Source of the DNA: Marinococcus halotolerans DSM 16375
Lineage (GTDB): Bacteria; Bacillota; Bacilli; Bacillales; Marinococcaceae
Direction: 5' to 3'
NCBI RefSeq assembly: GCF_000420725.1
Contig: NZ_ATVM01000007.1
Span: forward strand, 1-64,000
DNA: 64,000 nucleotides
Notes under the pieces: generated by a model
Databases searched by the model: none
What the model was told of the DNA's origin: nothing
The model's input: only the letters and a program-made list of their open reading frames with translations
In this document: in pieces, positions 36,486 to 44,435 of the stretch
Layout: every line of letters begins with the position of its first letter
Position numbering within the stretch: position 1 is the first letter of the stretch
Made by a program: the position numbers and the translations under genes

Positions 36486-37310
36486 TCAGCTTCCCTGAAT
36501 GACAGGCTGGAGGTGTTTATTGACGTAGCTGCCAAGCTCTCGAATGACTTTACCTGTATCCGGTTCTGCTGCCCCGGTTTCCTCTTCTAGCATCACCCAG
36601 CCGTCGTAGCCGCCGTCTCTCAGGACCTGCATACACCCTACAAAGTCAATATCGCCTTCGCCCATTTTCTTCCACTCGTGATTTTTTGAAGCTTCTTTAA
36701 AATGCACATGCTTAATCAACGGCAGGGCTTCCCTGAAAATGTCCACCGGATCCATGTCCCCGAACATAATATGACCGGCATCCGGGGTATATCCCATGTA
36801 TCGTTCATCAAGGCCGTCGAAAAGGACTTCATAGTCCTCCCGGGATTTCCAGTAGGAGGTTTTGTAGGAAATCGGATGAAGCGAGGTCACAATGCCGTGC
36901 TCTTCGCGTGCTCGTTTGCCCAGTTCATTGGCCCCCTTAATAATCTCCTGCTGCCGCTGCCGTACATTGTCCCTGCTGGCCCCGACTCTTGAAGGCACGT
37001 TCATCACTGCCTCCGGGAAGTGCTTCAGGTAGTCAAAATAGTAATTTTCCAGCTCCCTTTCCTGATCGGAGGGCTTTCCGCCCTCAAAAGCATGCGGGAT
37101 CGTCAGTGCAGCTAATTGAAGGCCTCTTCGATCCAGCTCTTCCTTGAAGCGCTCCGGCTGGTCCTTATACTTTCCAAGCAGCGAGATCTGCATATCCAGG
37201 CCGGTCAGCCCGCCGTTTTTCACATCATCCATAATCTGGTCCATCATGTCTGCCTCTACATCGTAGTCCAGCACCCATGTGGAACCCTGGCATCCGAATT
37301 TCATGACCAT
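36486..37310 (-). CDS. Sugar isomerase/epimerase, TIM-barrel AP-endonuclease-2 fold
   Basis: 274 residues of the xylose-isomerase-like TIM-barrel family that includes hydroxypyruvate isomerase and tetrulose-phosphate isomerases. Likely metal ligands lie in TPDAGHI, HVHFKEA and the C-terminal MLEEETG. GAGGAG lies 8 bases before the ATG, which overlaps the spacer after dhaL. Substrate is open. The DhaKL and RpiB neighbours would fit an isomerase for erythrulose phosphate, while the GarR neighbour would fit hydroxypyruvate. Confidence 0.75.
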   Translation of the reverse strand: MVMKFGCQGSTWVLDYDVEADMMDQIMDDVKNGGLTGLDMQISLLGKYKDQPERFKEELDRRGLQLAALTIPHAFEGGKPSDQERELENYYFDYLKHFPEAVMNVPSRVGASRDNVRQRQQEIIKGANELGKRAREEHGIVTSLHPISYKTSYWKSREDYEVLFDGLDERYMGYTPDAGHIMFGDMDPVDIFREALPLIKHVHFKEASKNHEWKKMGEGDIDFVGCMQVLRDGGYDGWVMLEEETGAAEPDTGKVIRELGSYVNKHLQPVIQGS

Positions 37311-37312
37311 TT

Positions 37313-37960
37313 TTAATACTCCTCTTTAACAGTTTTTAAATTTAATGCTTCCGTGACAAAGGTGGAGAACAGGAGCTGCATCGATGTAGCTCCCGGGTCC
37401 TGATGACCTATGGAGCGCTCGCCCAGCCGGCTCGATCTGCCTTTTTTGGAGCTCATCTCTTTGGTGGCCTCCATTCCATTTTTCGCCGCCTCTGAGGCCT
37501 GCTGAAATTTTTCCTCCACCGTGCCCTCCTCACTCTGCAGAGCTGCCTGAACAGGGTATAAAACATCCATCATCGTTTTATCTCCCGGCTCCGCCTGGCT
37601 TCTATCCTGCACGCCATTGATAAATTCAATCCAGAACTGTCTCATATCTTCCATGGAAAGCTCTGTTTTGTTTTTAACGGCCTTTGCCCCGGCCATAAAG
37701 CCAGAAGCATAGAGCGGTCCTACCGATGAGCCCACAGCGCTTAAAAAGGAGCGTCCCACTGTCATGGCGATTTTCCCGCAATCTGTTTCGTCCGCCAGCT
37801 TTGAATGAAGGGCTTCCTGCACGGCCTTCCAGCCGATACTCATTGTTATGCCGTGATCGCCGTCTCCGAGCGCCCGGTCCAGTTCGCATAAATAGGTTTT
37901 GTTTTCTTCAAGTACAATGTGAGCGCTCTCAAAATAATTTTTCCATTCCTCTGCCTGCAT
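37313..37960 (-). CDS. dhaL: Dihydroxyacetone kinase ADP-binding subunit DhaL-like
   Basis: 215 residues. ELDRALGDGDHGITMSIG carries the Asp residues that hold the magnesium ions and nucleotide, and GRSSRLGERSIGHQDPGA is the C-terminal DhaL signature. Acts with the adjacent DhaK. AGGAGGGG lies before the ATG. The third subunit (DhaM, for phosphoenolpyruvate-driven kinases) is not in the window, so the pair may use ATP directly or a DhaM encoded elsewhere. The substrate may be a tetrulose rather than dihydroxyacetone. Confidence 0.88.
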   Translation of the reverse strand: MQAEEWKNYFESAHIVLEENKTYLCELDRALGDGDHGITMSIGWKAVQEALHSKLADETDCGKIAMTVGRSFLSAVGSSVGPLYASGFMAGAKAVKNKTELSMEDMRQFWIEFINGVQDRSQAEPGDKTMMDVLYPVQAALQSEEGTVEEKFQQASEAAKNGMEATKEMSSKKGRSSRLGERSIGHQDPGATSMQLLFSTFVTEALNLKTVKEEY

Positions 37961-37978
37961 GCAATATTCCCCTCCTGC

Positions 37979-38983
37979 TTAACTCTGTGTATACATCGGG
38001 CACTGGGCCGGAGCATCAATAAATGGCTTTAATTCCTCATCCATTTTTAACAGTGTAATCGAGCACCCGCCCATTTCGAGCGACGTACAATAATCTCCCA
38101 CATAAGATGTATATATGTTTATTCCTTTTTCATTCAGGAGGCTTTCCACCTTGTCATACATGATGTAAAGCTCCATTCTGGTTGTGGAGCCGAGGCCGTT
38201 AATCAGCACCGATACCTCATTCCCTGATTCAATGTCCATTTCATCAATAATATTGTTTAAAATACGCTCAGTGACCACGTTTGATGTAGCCAGCTTGATT
38301 TTTTCCACGCCCGGCTCCCCGTGGTGGCCGAGGCCAATTTCCATTTCATCCTCCTCCAGATTAAAACTAGGCTGCCCGGTTTGCGGAAGGGAGCACGGGG
38401 AGAGACCGACGCCCATGGAGCCTACATTCTGGTTGGCCTTCTCGGTTATACGGTACACCTCGTCGAGCGAAAGACCCTCCTCCGCTGCGGCCCCGGCTAC
38501 CTTCGTCACAAAGAATTCTCCGGCGATTCCTCTCCGTTTTTCCGCTTCCTCCCTTGGGGCGGACGCAATGTCATCCTTTACGATGACCTGCTTTACTTCT
38601 ATGTTTTCTTCCATGTCTGCAATATCGGCTGCCATCCCGAAATTCATAATGTCTCCCTGGTAGTTGCCGTACAAGAGGAGAGCGCCCTGGTCGGTATGTG
38701 TTGCTTTTATTGCCTCCACGATTGGATCCGGGGGAGGAGAAGAAAAGATATTGCCCACCGCGACACCGTCAGCCATTCCTTTGCCTACATAACCCATGAA
38801 GGCTGGCTCGTGGCCGGATCCTCCTCCAATAATTAAACTGACCTTCTGCTTTAAGCCAGCGTCTGTGCGAACGATCGTTCTCGAATGAGCCTCTACGCCC
38901 CTTACAAGATGAGAATGCGCTTTCAAATAACCATTCAGCATTTCCTCGACAACCACATCCGGGTTATTAATTAACTTTTTCAC
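37979..38983 (-). CDS. dhaK: Dihydroxyacetone kinase substrate-binding subunit DhaK-like
   Basis: 334 residues. IGGGSGHEPAFMGYVGKGM is the substrate-site signature. The His that forms a hemiaminal with the ketose is expected in the GLGHHGEPG block. It has a GTG start with AGGAGG 7 bases upstream. It pairs with dhaL (18 bases downstream). DhaK homologues also phosphorylate L- or D-erythrulose in known tetritol pathways (LerK and DerK), which is plausible here given the RpiB neighbour. Confidence 0.9.
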   Translation of the reverse strand: MKKLINNPDVVVEEMLNGYLKAHSHLVRGVEAHSRTIVRTDAGLKQKVSLIIGGGSGHEPAFMGYVGKGMADGVAVGNIFSSPPPDPIVEAIKATHTDQGALLLYGNYQGDIMNFGMAADIADMEENIEVKQVIVKDDIASAPREEAEKRRGIAGEFFVTKVAGAAAEEGLSLDEVYRITEKANQNVGSMGVGLSPCSLPQTGQPSFNLEEDEMEIGLGHHGEPGVEKIKLATSNVVTERILNNIIDEMDIESGNEVSVLINGLGSTTRMELYIMYDKVESLLNEKGINIYTSYVGDYCTSLEMGGCSITLLKMDEELKPFIDAPAQCPMYTQS

Positions 38984-39001
38984 CGTTACGCCTCCTGAAA
39001 T

Positions 39002-39454
39002 TTATTTTTTCATAAATTCTTTTTCTTTTTCCGAAATCTTATTAACCTTCCGCTCCGAGTTGCCTCCCTGAAATTCTACACTTAAATACGTCTGCACAAT
39101 TTTTTTGGCATGCTCCGGACCGATGACCTGGGCGCCCATCGTAATAATCTGGGCATTGTTGCTTAATTGGGCCCGTTCAGCAGAGTAGGCGTCATGGCAC
39201 TGAGCAGCCCGAATGCCCGGGACTTTGTTAGCCGAGATGGCTACCCCAATACCGGTGCCGCAGATCAAAATCCCCCGGTCAGCTTTATTATCGTTAATAT
39301 CCTCCGCCACTTCAAATGCAACATCCGGGTAATCCACTTCTGTGCAGTTATAGCAGCCGTAATCAATGACTTCATGATTCAGCTCTTCCACGTGTTTTTT
39401 TATCGTTTCTTTCAAGTCGTAGGCGACGTGATCACTTCCAATAGCTATTTTCAA
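39002..39454 (-). CDS. rpiB: RpiB/LacA-family sugar-phosphate isomerase
   Basis: 150 residues. MKIAIGSDHVAYDLKETIK, the active-site Cys in ILICGTGIGVAISANK and CHDAYSAERA are the family hallmarks. It has a TTG start behind CGGGGA. Members interconvert ribose- and ribulose-5-phosphate, or erythrose- and erythrulose-phosphate (EryI). It is the first gene of the leftward operon rpiB-dhaK-dhaL-isomerase-garR, divergent from the DeoR gene. Confidence 0.92.
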   Translation of the reverse strand: MKIAIGSDHVAYDLKETIKKHVEELNHEVIDYGCYNCTEVDYPDVAFEVAEDINDNKADRGILICGTGIGVAISANKVPGIRAAQCHDAYSAERAQLSNNAQIITMGAQVIGPEHAKKIVQTYLSVEFQGGNSERKVNKISEKEKEFMKK

Positions 39455-39531
39455 TATTTTCAGTCCCCGTTTCTGTTATTATTTGATTAAATTTTCGCAC
39501 TTTTACTTTTGATTGTCAATTTTTATTTTTA

Positions 39532-39559
39532 TTTACTTTCGAAATTAATCATTTATAAT
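39532..39559 (+). promoter_or_regulatory. Candidate promoter for the DeoR-family regulator
   Basis: TTTACT (39532-39537), a 16-base spacer and TATAAT (39554-39559). The region between the divergent genes is very AT-rich, so chance matches are possible. Confidence 0.35.
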
Positions 39560-39690
39560 AAAATTAATAACAAATGTGCGACATAACAAAACTAAACGAA
39601 ATACTATGAAGGAATTTAAGTTAAATATTTTGCTAAAAGTGAATTTTTCTTCTACTATGAGGAAGAGAATATGAGTCGAAGGGTGAAACG

Positions 39691-40479
39691 ATGACTAAAT
39701 TATTTGTAGCGGAACGCCGGCAGAAAATCCTCGAACACTTAAATGTTGACCGCCGCGTTACTGTTCGCGGCCTGGCTGAGAAAATGAAGGTATCAGAAGT
39801 GACGCTTCGCTCTGACTTGAAGGATATGGAAAATGAAGGACTCCTTCGCAGAACTCATGGCGGGGCTGTTCTACCAGACGCAGAAGAAAACGAAATTAAT
39901 TTTTCATCAAGGGAAAAGAAAAATAAAGCCGAAAAAATAACGATTGCCCATATGGCGATAACGTTGATTGAAGACGGCCACTGTATACTTTTGGATGCCA
40001 GTTCCACGGCGCTTGAATTCGGCCGTCTGCTGAAGGAAAGCCAGATGCGTCTTACCGTAGTCACCAGCGGTATTTATACCGCGCTGGAATTAAGAGAAAA
40101 TCCTAATTTAACAGTCATTCTTTTAGGAGGGGTCGTCCGGAACGGCTCCAGTTCTTTGGAGGGGATACTCGGAATTGATATGTTAGATAAAATTCATGTC
40201 GATTTCATGCTTACTTCTGCCAGTGGTTTTACAGTTAATACAGGGCTCACCGACTTTAATGTGTACGAAGTCGATTTAAAAAAACATATGGTAGCCAAGG
40301 CCAGTAAAGTCGTCGCCCTTATCGACCATTCGAAAATTAACAAAAGCTCTATTTCTTCCTTTGCCTCTTTAAATGAAATTGATTATTTTATTTCAGACGA
40401 GCCTGTCTCCGGGGATATACTTACAGAGATGGAGAAATATAATGTTCAAACGCTTTTTCCCCTTGCGGACTACAGCTGA
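39691..40479 (+). CDS. DeoR-family transcriptional regulator
   Basis: 262 residues. The N-terminal helix-turn-helix is VRGLAEKMKVSEVTLRSDLKDM and the C-terminal sugar-phosphate sensor domain contains ILLDASSTALEFG and VTSGIYTALEL, typical of repressors released by phosphorylated sugars. GAAGGGTGA precedes the ATG. Transcribed away from rpiB, it probably represses the rpiB-dhaKL operon and responds to one of its phosphorylated intermediates (inference). Confidence 0.92.
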   Translation: MTKLFVAERRQKILEHLNVDRRVTVRGLAEKMKVSEVTLRSDLKDMENEGLLRRTHGGAVLPDAEENEINFSSREKKNKAEKITIAHMAITLIEDGHCILLDASSTALEFGRLLKESQMRLTVVTSGIYTALELRENPNLTVILLGGVVRNGSSSLEGILGIDMLDKIHVDFMLTSASGFTVNTGLTDFNVYEVDLKKHMVAKASKVVALIDHSKINKSSISSFASLNEIDYFISDEPVSGDILTEMEKYNVQTLFPLADYS

Positions 40480-40514
40480 TTCATTTCGACCCAAAAACTA
40501 ATCCCCTGAAGCGC

Positions 40515-40555
40515 AAACGAACCGGCTCCTGCAATGCAGGAGCCGGTTCGTTTTG
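40515..40555. terminator. Bidirectional rho-independent terminator
   Basis: A perfect 18-bp stem (40515-40532 with 40536-40553; core ACCGGCTCCTGC and complement) with a 3-base loop. It has A- and T-flanks in both directions and lies between the convergent DeoR and kinase genes. Confidence 0.9.
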
Positions 40556-40556
40556 T

Positions 40557-41279
40557 TTATCCGTAATAATAGTAATAGCTTTGATCCATGCCTTTTTTCT
40601 GGTTCAGGATGCAGCCGAGAATTGGCACACCGCTTACTTCCAGCAGGTCCTTCGCCTTCCGGGCAGCGTCATTTTCGGTTTCTCCGGCTTTGACGACGAG
40701 AATGCTTCCGTCGCAGTGGCGGGAGATGACCTGAACGTCCGTCACCGCAAGCACCGGCGGCGCATCAAACAAAATCACGTCGTACTGCTCGCGGGCGAGC
40801 TCCACCAGGTGCGCCATCGAACGGCTGCCGAGAATCTCGGACGGGTTCGGCGGAATCGGGCCACTCGGCAGAATATCGAGGTACGGCACTTCCGTTTCCT
40901 GCACGTACGAAGCGTACTCCCCGTGATTTGTCAGGGCGTTGATCAGCCCGTGGGTATTCATGCGGCGGAATGTGTAGTGCACGGTCGGCTTACGCAGGTC
41001 GGCGTCCACGAGGAGCACCTTTTTTTCCTGCTGGGCCATCGTTACCGCGAGGTTCGCCACCGTCGTGGACTTTCCTTCCCCCGGCCCTGGAGATGTCACC
41101 ACCATCGTCTGCATGTCTTTATCCACGGAGGAATATTGAATATTAGTACGAACCGTACGATACTGCTCAGAAACCGGGGATTTACTGTTTAGCCAGGTAA
41201 TGAGCTTCCGCTGATTCGTGTTCGTCTCTTGCTTCTTTTTTCGTGCCAAACGCGCACACTCCTTTTGATTTCTGTCCAT
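40557..41279 (-). CDS. Bacterial tyrosine kinase (BY-kinase, CapB/YwqD type)
   Basis: Cytoplasmic BY-kinase that autophosphorylates on a C-terminal Tyr cluster and controls polysaccharide export with a Wzz-type adaptor. Walker A is GPGEGKST, Walker A' is LLVDADLRKP and Walker B is VILFDAPP. The tail ends in five Tyr residues. The ATG at 41279 is close to its ribosome site (AAGGAG, 2 bases). TTG at 41249, 8 bases after AAAAGGAG, is a good alternative and would begin MARKKKQ. No adaptor or cognate phosphatase gene is adjacent; the only Wzz protein is in the island. Confidence 0.92.
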   Translation of the reverse strand: MDRNQKECARLARKKKQETNTNQRKLITWLNSKSPVSEQYRTVRTNIQYSSVDKDMQTMVVTSPGPGEGKSTTVANLAVTMAQQEKKVLLVDADLRKPTVHYTFRRMNTHGLINALTNHGEYASYVQETEVPYLDILPSGPIPPNPSEILGSRSMAHLVELAREQYDVILFDAPPVLAVTDVQVISRHCDGSILVVKAGETENDAARKAKDLLEVSGVPILGCILNQKKGMDQSYYYYYG

Positions 41280-41309
41280 TACTCCTTGTATCGGCCGGGG
41301 GCTTCATTC

Positions 41310-41337
41310 ATTATAGACGTAGTATAGCATATTCAAA
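41310..41337 (-). promoter_or_regulatory. Candidate promoter of the BY-kinase gene
   Basis: On the minus strand TTTGAA (41337-41332), a 16-base spacer and a perfect TATAAT (41315-41310), about 30 bases before the start codon. Confidence 0.45.
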
Positions 41338-41374
41338 CGGGCCCTGGTCCGTTTTTCCAAAAAGCAGGACCTTT

Positions 41375-42166
41375 TTATGACCCGTTTTCCGTCCACTGCT
41401 GCCAGATGCCATCTGCCCAGGCTGTGTGTCCCTGTTCCGTCGGCACCGGCGTGTCCTCCCCGACGTAGTCAATCAGTTCTTCATCATCCACTGCCGGCCA
41501 GGCGCTCCAGTGGTTCAAATAGGTGACCCCGGCCTCGTCGGCATACTCCTCCACAGCGTCGAGCTGTTCTAAGTAATACTGCGCTTCGTACCACGGCTGC
41601 GGCGCACTGATATAGTACGCGCTGTCGTTTTCCTGCACCGCTTCCGTAATTTCACGGGTGGCGTAAATGGTATCGTCGCTGCTGACCGTTCCGTTATCAC
41701 TCACCGCAAACGGCACAAGGATAAACAAATCAGCCTCGGCTCCGGCCATTTCCTCCGGCCCGCCTTCACTCAGCACCTCAAGGGACGTGCTGTCATCATA
41801 TGTAATCGTTTCTACTTCCGTGTCAATCCCGTTCCAGTTCTCCTCGATCCGATCGGCCAGCTGCTGGGGAAAGCTGTTGTCGCCCTCCGAGGTCACTGCG
41901 CTCGAGCCGGCTACAACGATCCGCAGCGCATCCCCGGACTGCTCCGCTTCCTCGAGCTGATTCTGCAGCCCGGCATTAAGCCCTTCAGCATTGACGCCGC
42001 TCTCCGAGCCGTTTCCGGAAGAATCATTGCTGCCGCCGTTCTGCTGCCCGCTGCCGCTGTCTGCTCCCCCGGCGTTATCGATGCGGTCCTGGTAGTACAT
42101 CCAGCCCGCAACCAGCACCACAGCGGTGATCAGGACGAGGATAAATAACCCAATTGATCGTTTCAT
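41375..42166 (-). CDS. Membrane-anchored SGNH-hydrolase-like protein
   Basis: 263 residues. An N-terminal membrane anchor (LFILVLITAVVLVAGWMYY) and a low-complexity Gly/Ser/Asn linker lead to an extracellular domain. IVVAGSSAVTSEGDNSFP resembles block I of SGNH esterases, and PTEQGHTAW could supply the terminal His. The usual GDS is GSS here. Such proteins often add or remove acetyl groups on surface glycans. Proximity to polysaccharide genes supports this, but activity is uncertain. Confidence 0.6.
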   Translation of the reverse strand: MKRSIGLFILVLITAVVLVAGWMYYQDRIDNAGGADSGSGQQNGGSNDSSGNGSESGVNAEGLNAGLQNQLEEAEQSGDALRIVVAGSSAVTSEGDNSFPQQLADRIEENWNGIDTEVETITYDDSTSLEVLSEGGPEEMAGAEADLFILVPFAVSDNGTVSSDDTIYATREITEAVQENDSAYYISAPQPWYEAQYYLEQLDAVEEYADEAGVTYLNHWSAWPAVDDEELIDYVGEDTPVPTEQGHTAWADGIWQQWTENGS

Positions 42167-42251
42167 GAGATGTCCCCCTGCTCATTATTCCATTTTTAAG
42201 TATTACGAAAACCTTCCAAATTGTAAAGACGAAATCCGGAAATTTCCATAA

Positions 42252-42287
42252 AAAAGAACTGGCTCTGCTCCCGTTTCCAGTTCTTTT
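42252..42287 (-). terminator. Rho-independent terminator after the fourth sulfotransferase gene
   Basis: AAAAGAACTGG and CCAGTTCTTTT form an 11-bp stem with a 14-base loop. On the minus strand the stem runs into TTTTTT, as expected after the stop at 42300. Confidence 0.8.
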
Positions 42288-42299
42288 CCGGTACCTTTT

Positions 42300-43133
42300 T
42301 CAGCTCCACTTGTTCGTATTTACCCCGTATTCCCGCTTCAGCTGTTCGTTCATCAGACGGAAATGCTCCTGCAGATAGCTCCGGTCTTCGTCGCTCATTT
42401 TTTCGACTGGCTCTTTGCTCACAATGAACGCTTTCATAAGTCGCCTGCGAAGCTTCTGCGGTATCCATTTAACATTGATGAAACGGTATTTACGCAGCAG
42501 CCCGTTTAGTTTCCCTCCCGCGGCTGTCGTATTATAGCTTTCATTCATTTTTACATCCATGCTAAGCTCTATGTCGCTGTCCAGTCTCAGAAATTCCAAA
42601 CAATGCCAGGCGGTGGCTTCCGGTTCTTCTTTCAGGTCTTCAAACAATAACAGAAGCAGCGATTCCCTTGGGAAAACCTCCAACCAGCGGCTGACCTGTG
42701 TGTAGTAATCGCTCGTATAAATATGATGAAACTCCTTGTTGCGAATCAGATCGCTGAAGCTCTGGGTTGTTCTGCCGTACCGTTTGCTGTGCAGATACCC
42801 GGAATACGTCCGCTCCACCGGATCCCGCATAATATAGATCAGCTTTGCGTCCGGATTCAGCTCGTACAGCCGCTCCGGTATGCTTTTATCCTCATATTCA
42901 TACTTGGGGCTTGCAAGCGTGTACGATGTCGAAGCATCGAGCAGCACCTCTGCCTCCGGGTCAATAAACCGCTCCTTATACCACTCCAGCCCCTGGCCGT
43001 ACTGATTGGACAAATAATCCGGCTCCTTCGGCTCTGCGAGACTGACATCCGGATGCTGACCGAGCAGATTCGCAAGTGTCGTTGTTCCTGCCTTCTGCGC
43101 ACCGATCAAAAATGCAGACGGGGGAAAACCCAT
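42300..43133 (-). CDS. Sulfotransferase domain protein 4
   Basis: 277 residues, outside the AT-rich island and with host-like codon use. FLIGAQKAGTTTLANLL is the PAPS 5'-loop and LIYIMRDPVERTYSGYLHS the 3'-phosphate motif. Of the island enzymes, it most resembles protein 2 (KAGTT and PKEPD/PKETH). GGGAGG lies 8 bases before the ATG. Its presence here, near cysQ, suggests that sulfation belongs to the host lineage and is not only an acquired trait. Confidence 0.9.
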   Translation of the reverse strand: MGFPPSAFLIGAQKAGTTTLANLLGQHPDVSLAEPKEPDYLSNQYGQGLEWYKERFIDPEAEVLLDASTSYTLASPKYEYEDKSIPERLYELNPDAKLIYIMRDPVERTYSGYLHSKRYGRTTQSFSDLIRNKEFHHIYTSDYYTQVSRWLEVFPRESLLLLLFEDLKEEPEATAWHCLEFLRLDSDIELSMDVKMNESYNTTAAGGKLNGLLRKYRFINVKWIPQKLRRRLMKAFIVSKEPVEKMSDEDRSYLQEHFRLMNEQLKREYGVNTNKWS

Positions 43134-43168
43134 AGTGTACGCCTCCCTGGGTGTATTACATACATGTG

Positions 43169-44227
43169 TCAGCTGAACGTTCTCAACCGGTCGAGCTCTT
43201 TCTTTTGTGAAAAAGCAACCTTTTCATCGTAGTTCGGATACCCGAAGGCGATAAACATAATGACCCGCTCGGAATCCTTCAAATTGAATTGTTTCTTGAC
43301 CTCTTCTTCTTTTATGGCAATATCCGGCCAGTTTAATACGCACGAGCTTACCTGCTGGCTTTCAAGCGCGAAGAGAAAGGACATAACAGCAAGAGAGGAA
43401 TCAATATAAATCAGGTGTCTGTCTCTTTCAAACGGATACGCGGACAGATCCCCGATGACGATGGCCAGGTTATTGATATTATGGCTGAATCCCTTCGTCC
43501 CCATCGGTATATCCACTGCTTTTCTTAGCAGCTCCTCATTCTGAATAATTTTAAAGTAGTAAGGTTGGCGGTTGCATGCAGTAGGAGCCTGGGCAGCCAC
43601 CTGCATCGCCTTATCGATTTTTTCCTGCTCTACCTTGCCCGGCCGAAACCACCGGACCGAACGGCGGTGTTGGGCAAGCACCTGCAGGTCTTCAATCGAT
43701 GTGCGGAGTTCAATGTCCCCGTTCCGCTGGTACGGCTTTTTATTGGTTTCCCTTTCTTCAAGCGGCTGAAAAAGCCGTTCCGCTTTGTCACGGTCCTTCT
43801 GCGAGACCGTTACTGCAAAATATTCTGTTAATACATCATTGGCCCAGGTGATCTGCTCGTCTTTTGGATACAGGTCCTTTAAATAATTAAAGCATTTGAC
43901 GGTTTCGAGAATAAAAGAAGCGCCAAAAATGTCTCTCCGGGGACTCATCAGCAGTCCCTTTTCCAGACGGTGAATATTTCGCCGGAGCAGATAATAATTC
44001 GACGTTTCCGCCTGAAAGCTTTTAAGATGCTCGAGCTTTCCTTTCATCACGCTGTGCGTTTCGCGGCGGAATTCCGGATTGAATATGTAGTAGACACTGC
44101 TTAAAAACTTCGTGCGCGAAAACACTTCAACCACTTTAATGGACAAGCTTAATTTTGCCTGGGGAACCTTTCCCGTAATTATTCGAACGGCCTTTGCCGG
44201 CATTATTTTTTTAACTGTACTTTTCAT
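43169..44227 (-). CDS. Nitroreductase-family protein with N-terminal extension
   Basis: 352 residues. The C-terminal half is an FMN-binding nitroreductase fold (HRRSVRWFRPGKVEQ, QAPTACNRQPYYFKI). The first 150 residues are an extra domain without recognised motifs, containing LRRNIHRLEKGLLMSPRRDIFG. The ATG at 44227 follows AGGGAGAAG; an earlier start at 44320 lacks a ribosome site. Such long forms are found in polysaccharide loci beside pyruvyltransferases, as here, but their reaction is not established. Confidence 0.72.
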   Translation of the reverse strand: MKSTVKKIMPAKAVRIITGKVPQAKLSLSIKVVEVFSRTKFLSSVYYIFNPEFRRETHSVMKGKLEHLKSFQAETSNYYLLRRNIHRLEKGLLMSPRRDIFGASFILETVKCFNYLKDLYPKDEQITWANDVLTEYFAVTVSQKDRDKAERLFQPLEERETNKKPYQRNGDIELRTSIEDLQVLAQHRRSVRWFRPGKVEQEKIDKAMQVAAQAPTACNRQPYYFKIIQNEELLRKAVDIPMGTKGFSHNINNLAIVIGDLSAYPFERDRHLIYIDSSLAVMSFLFALESQQVSSCVLNWPDIAIKEEEVKKQFNLKDSERVIMFIAFGYPNYDEKVAFSQKKELDRLRTFS

Positions 44228-44263
44228 ACATCTTCTCCCTGTATTTGTAATAATTCTATCGTT

Positions 44264-44293
44264 ATTATACAGTGTTTTTGCAAAGGCGTACAA
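44264..44293 (-). promoter_or_regulatory. Candidate promoter of the nitroreductase gene
   Basis: On the minus strand TTGTAC (44293-44288), an 18-base spacer and a perfect TATAAT (44269-44264). Confidence 0.45.
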
Positions 44294-44355
44294 CTGTCTC
44301 CGTAAAATAAGCAGAGGCACGAATAATCAGCCGTAAAACAGCAAGGGAAGGCGGA

Positions 44356-44385
44356 TTGATTTCTCCTTTCCTTTTGGTCTATACT
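44356..44385 (+). promoter_or_regulatory. Candidate promoter of the pyruvyltransferase gene
   Basis: TTGATT (44356-44361), an 18-base spacer and TATACT (44380-44385), about 50 bases before the start codon. Confidence 0.45.
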
Positions 44386-44435
44386 TTTAATTTAAGCGGT
44401 TAAATCACTATTCATCACAGGAGATGAACTTACTT

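Noticed and set aside
41340-41380. Terminator of the BY-kinase region
   Set aside because: The GGTCC/GGACC hairpin has a T-run only on the plus strand, where no gene ends; its role is unclear.
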